Source of the DNA: JADKFD01 sp050250665
GTDB lineage: Bacteria; Pseudomonadota; Gammaproteobacteria; Xanthomonadales; SZUA-5
DNA length: 64,000 nucleotides
Reading direction: 5' to 3'
NCBI GenBank assembly: GCA_050250665.1
Contig: JBFWOF010000003.1
Span: forward strand, 1 to 64,000
Shown here piece by piece: positions 61,604 through 64,000 of the stretch (position 1 is its first letter; each line of letters opens with the position of its first letter). The notes under the pieces are model-generated. The model was not told the DNA's origin. It did not search any database and saw only the letters and a list, made by a program, of their open reading frames with translations. The position numbers were made by a program, and so were the translations under genes.

Positions 61604-63043
61604 ATGAAAGAAGCCACGAGAAAGGTTTGGTACTGGATCGGAAGCCACTCACAAGCACTCATTGTCCTACTGACCGGCGCCCTTGTATGGCAGTCCTATG
61701 ACGCAGGCGTGCGAGAGGGGCGGCGAAATCAGCAAGAAGAAATGCTGGAGAGCATGAGCGTTGTCGATACCATAAGTCGAGGGATAGGCAGGCTTCCCGG
61801 CCTCGCGCAAGTCGACGGAAAGACGATAAGGTCGTCCGATGTCAGTGAAAAGGAATCGCGGGAGGACGTCAAGTTTCTAATAGACGAATCCGCTGTTGCG
61901 TATCTGCAAGACCTGGAAGTAATCTACGCCCGAACGGGATCTAGAACGAATGAATTCGTAGATCCTTCAAGAAAAGCTCAAGCGGCCGGGTCTGAGGAAT
62001 TCCCTTGCACGAATCCGTCGCAACCCGAAAAAAATGGGAACCGGGCTTTGTTATCAATGAAGAGCCTTCTAGAAGCTCAACGAGCATCTTTCGATCCGAG
62101 CGTAGCTGGTGGAGCATTGCGAGTACTTGGTTTTGCCAGGTTTGAAGACGTCAATTTCACAAACGCAAAGCTTTGGGGCCTTAGCTTCACCGATAGCGAC
62201 TTCAGAGCAGTCAACTTGGACGCAGCCAATTTCGACTACTCAACACTCAACGAAGTCTGTTTTGGCGCCTCAATTACCAAGGCCACCTTGAAAGATACAA
62301 TACTAAATAAGGTTACAATCTCAGGAAACAGCGAAAAAAGTGTCTTGAATCTCGGCGCAAGCGCCATTCCGCACTTAATCATCGACAAGATAACGCTTGC
62401 AAAAGGATCGAGGATCTCTTCGCGAGAGCGCAAAGCAAAGATCTCCTGTACTCCGGGAACTAGGTCGACGAATAGGATCTCTGCGAATTTTGTGGGTCTA
62501 GATTTGGAAATCGCGGGCTGCCACGTATCGGATAGCATTTTCGATTCATCAATCCTTCGTGGCGTCGTGAAAAATACAACGTTTGAGTCCACAGTATTCA
62601 GAAAGGGACTGGGGCGGCTTGATGACGCAGAGAATCTCACCTTCAACTTAGTTGCTTTTCTCGAAGGGGAAGGAATAAGTGCAGACGAATTCCGAAATAT
62701 TAAAGAAAAAGTTCGACTAGAGGATGTTTTTATGCCGCAAGAACTGGTAAACAATCATCAGGCAAACGGTCTCCCAGTATGCGAAGAGACTGGGGCGGTT
62801 GGATGTACAGCCGGCGTAATATTCGGGCTGACTGCACAGCAAGACGAAGTTTTTATTGTGAGTAAGATTGTGCGCAGAGAAAAATCTCAGGACAAATCCA
62901 CACCCTATCAGATTTTGGAAGGCGAAAAGTTCGAAAGAGAAAAGAATCAGGTAGAAAAGGAATTCTGCGCCTCTCACGAACAGATTTGTACAGACGGAAA
63001 ATTGGATACGTCAACCCAACTCGGAATCAAGATTACATTCTAG
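61604..63043 (+). CDS. Membrane-anchored pentapeptide-repeat protein
   Basis: This 479-residue protein has AAGGAAG 8-14 bp before ATG 61604. One N-terminal transmembrane helix (about 17-32, A-L-I-V-L-L-T-G-A-L-V-W) leaves the remainder in the periplasm or cytoplasm. Pentapeptide-repeat-like A(D/N)LxX units occupy about 175-235 (D-V-N-F-T-N-A-K-L-W-G-L...N-L-D-A-A-N-F). Such repeats fold as right-handed beta helices. The rest is unrecognised. It is AT-rich for this genome. The 61485-61603 spacer has no gene. Confidence 0.7.
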   Translation: MKEATRKVWYWIGSHSQALIVLLTGALVWQSYDAGVREGRRNQQEEMLESMSVVDTISRGIGRLPGLAQVDGKTIRSSDVSEKESREDVKFLIDESAVAYLQDLEVIYARTGSRTNEFVDPSRKAQAAGSEEFPCTNPSQPEKNGNRALLSMKSLLEAQRASFDPSVAGGALRVLGFARFEDVNFTNAKLWGLSFTDSDFRAVNLDAANFDYSTLNEVCFGASITKATLKDTILNKVTISGNSEKSVLNLGASAIPHLIIDKITLAKGSRISSRERKAKISCTPGTRSTNRISANFVGLDLEIAGCHVSDSIFDSSILRGVVKNTTFESTVFRKGLGRLDDAENLTFNLVAFLEGEGISADEFRNIKEKVRLEDVFMPQELVNNHQANGLPVCEETGAVGCTAGVIFGLTAQQDEVFIVSKIVRREKSQDKSTPYQILEGEKFEREKNQVEKEFCASHEQICTDGKLDTSTQLGIKITF

Positions 63044-63099
63044 CACCTATTTCTTCTAGAACCAGCCAATGATCCCGGAGGTCGGCGCATTAGTCGATA

Positions 63100-63471
63100 T
63101 TAATTTACTCCCGAATGGCATGGACAAGGATCGAGTAACTCTCTGTTTTGCTTAGAGCGTCTAAAACAAGGAATCGAAATCATGGTGGTGGGTAACCAGG
63201 CCCGTTCCAAAAAAGGTTGCTCACCTCTTCGACATTTGAGGTAGGATTGCTGATCTAGCATCGAGCCATCGTCGGTCGGAGCTTCAAGGGTCCGAGCAAT
63301 TGCCCCGAAGCGTTCGGGCTTGAAGACGCCGGTGAACATGTACTCCCGGTTTCGGCCGCTGGCGGACTGTTCAAGCTGGACGCTTACGTCGTCGGCCAAC
63401 AGACGATCACTGAGAGAGACGTCGTAACGAGGAACTTGGTAGATTCTCATATCTCGGTTATCAATTTCCAT
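63100..63471 (-). CDS. Uncertain small island protein
   Basis: This 123-residue frame has GGAG upstream of ATG 63471. No domain recognised. The C-terminal half (after Y-L-K-C-R-R) looks less protein-like, so the 3' end could be broken. A low-confidence gene. 63044-63099 and 63472-63595 show no gene. Confidence 0.35.
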   Translation of the reverse strand: MEIDNRDMRIYQVPRYDVSLSDRLLADDVSVQLEQSASGRNREYMFTGVFKPERFGAIARTLEAPTDDGSMLDQQSYLKCRRGEQPFLERAWLPTTMISIPCFRRSKQNRELLDPCPCHSGVN

Positions 63472-63595
63472 TTGTCTCCACTTTGGCGAGAGGGTTTCGA
63501 TCTCTCAAGCGGTATAGCGTTGGGGTAGGACATCTGGGCTTTTGTCCACAAGCACTTTATGGTGCGAAATTTCTAGCCGATACAGGTTTCCAAGT

Positions 63596-64000
63596 CTAAG
63601 CGAGATTGCTCAGCACTCGGCCGAGCGTTCGAACAGAAACACCGTATTCATTGGCTATGTGACCAGGGGCGATAGAAGGGTCTTCGTCAATTCGGGCCTT
63701 GATCGCTGCGACCTGGGCAGGTGACAACTTCGGCGGTCTTCCGATCCGGACGCCCCGTCGGCGCGCCGCCTCCATGCCGGCAATCGTCCGCTCGCTGATG
63801 AGATCGCGTTCCCACTCCGCGAAGGCGTTCCGTACGTTGTACATGCACCGCCCCATCGCGGTGCTGGTGTCGATGTGTTCGGTCAGGCATTGAAGTGCTA
63901 TCCCGTGAAGAGCGAATTCCTCGCGGGTGCTGGCCGCATGCAAGACGGACCGGAAAGCGCGGTCCATCTTCCAGATCACCAAGGTGTCGCCGGCCTTCAG
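63596..64000 (-). CDS. Serine recombinase (resolvase/invertase), partial
   Basis: This is the C-terminal portion of a resolvase family recombinase whose 5' end lies beyond the right edge; the frame stays open to 64000. Visible are G-D-T-L-V-I-W-K-M-D-R-A, the long E helix (N-A-F-A-E-W-E-R-D-L-I-S-E-R-T), the G-R-P-P-K-L linker and the C-terminal helix-turn-helix (S-V-R-T-L-G-R-V-L). Likely a Tn3-type resolvase or invertase. Confidence 0.87.
   Translation of the reverse strand: MKAGDTLVIWKMDRAFRSVLHAASTREEFALHGIALQCLTEHIDTSTAMGRCMYNVRNAFAEWERDLISERTIAGMEAARRRGVRIGRPPKLSPAQVAAIKARIDEDPSIAPGHIANEYGVSVRTLGRVLSNLA

Larger units (their letters stand above)
40982..64000. mobile_element. Mobilizable defence/toxin genomic island (right end outside window)
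   Basis: Boundary evidence: tRNA-like remnant at the left; MobC and relaxase immediately inside; defence (CBASS, DAC-like/2TM-beta), antirestriction (ArdC), a large RHS toxin and AT-richer orphan genes; a serine recombinase at the right edge. Housekeeping genes and the REP/heptamer repeats typical of the left 40 kb are almost absent here. The right end and any tyrosine integrase lie beyond 64000. Confidence 0.7.

Overview
The window is GC-rich DNA from a Gram-negative gammaproteobacterium, most likely of the Lysobacterales (Xanthomonadales). This rests on gene order (purM-purN divergent from DUF2066-pgsA-perM-hda; pilT-pilU; recR-ybaB-dnaX-ffs-tRNA-Ser), on a Kdo kinase next to a heptosyltransferase-type enzyme, and on abundant GTAG-type REP palindromes in the spacers. 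This is an inference from gene content; no 16S or marker search was possible.

Positions 1-40940 look like ordinary chromosome. Housekeeping blocks are: purine synthesis (purN, purM); membrane lipid and replication control (DUF2066 protein, CDP-alcohol phosphatidyltransferase, PerM-type permease, hda); type IV pilus retraction ATPases (pilT, pilU) with a coupled unknown gene between them; a YggS PLP protein; an RND efflux set (two permeases, one lipoprotein adaptor); two small c-type cytochromes; HIT hydrolase; recR-ybaB-dnaX with the SRP RNA and tRNA-Ser(GGA); a molybdopterin operon (moaA-moaC-moaD-moaE) coupled to an MBL-fold hydrolase and kdkA; a GT9 glycosyltransferase; and several enzymes of less certain role (aspartoacylase-like, Tat-exported amine oxidase, MAPEG, S41 protease). 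Spacers hold at least five kinds of repeat: GTAG REPs, GGTTGTN heptamer arrays, a ~90-bp inverted-repeat family, an AACGCAGAG-type family, and 36-bp and 45-bp tandem arrays. A 250-bp MITE-like element supplies the dnaX stop codon.

From about 40982 to the right edge the DNA is an accessory island. It starts at what looks like the 3' end of a tRNA with its terminator, followed by MobC and a relaxase. Next is a complete four-gene type II CBASS operon (CapV patatin phospholipase, DncV-like CD-NTase, Cap2 E1/E2, Cap3 JAMM protease). Convergent with it is a two-gene unit that I consider the most interesting item here: a small protein resembling the DisA/CdaA diadenylate cyclase (DAC) domain but with an altered RHR motif, coupled by ATGA overlap to a two-TM beta-barrel protein of the Cap15 (2TM-beta) effector type. 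Two unknown genes, an ArdC antirestriction protein with a 42-codon leader ORF, and a 2442-residue secreted SpvB/FG-GAP/RHS protein with a zincin-like C-terminal toxin (HELGH) follow. The toxin is trailed by a run of AT-richer small secreted or lipoprotein genes that are immunity candidates, a pentapeptide-repeat membrane protein, and a serine recombinase cut by the window edge.

The island therefore reads as a mobilizable defence and competition island: transfer genes at the left, nucleotide-signalling anti-phage modules in the middle, antirestriction, and a contact or secreted toxin with immunity genes at the right.
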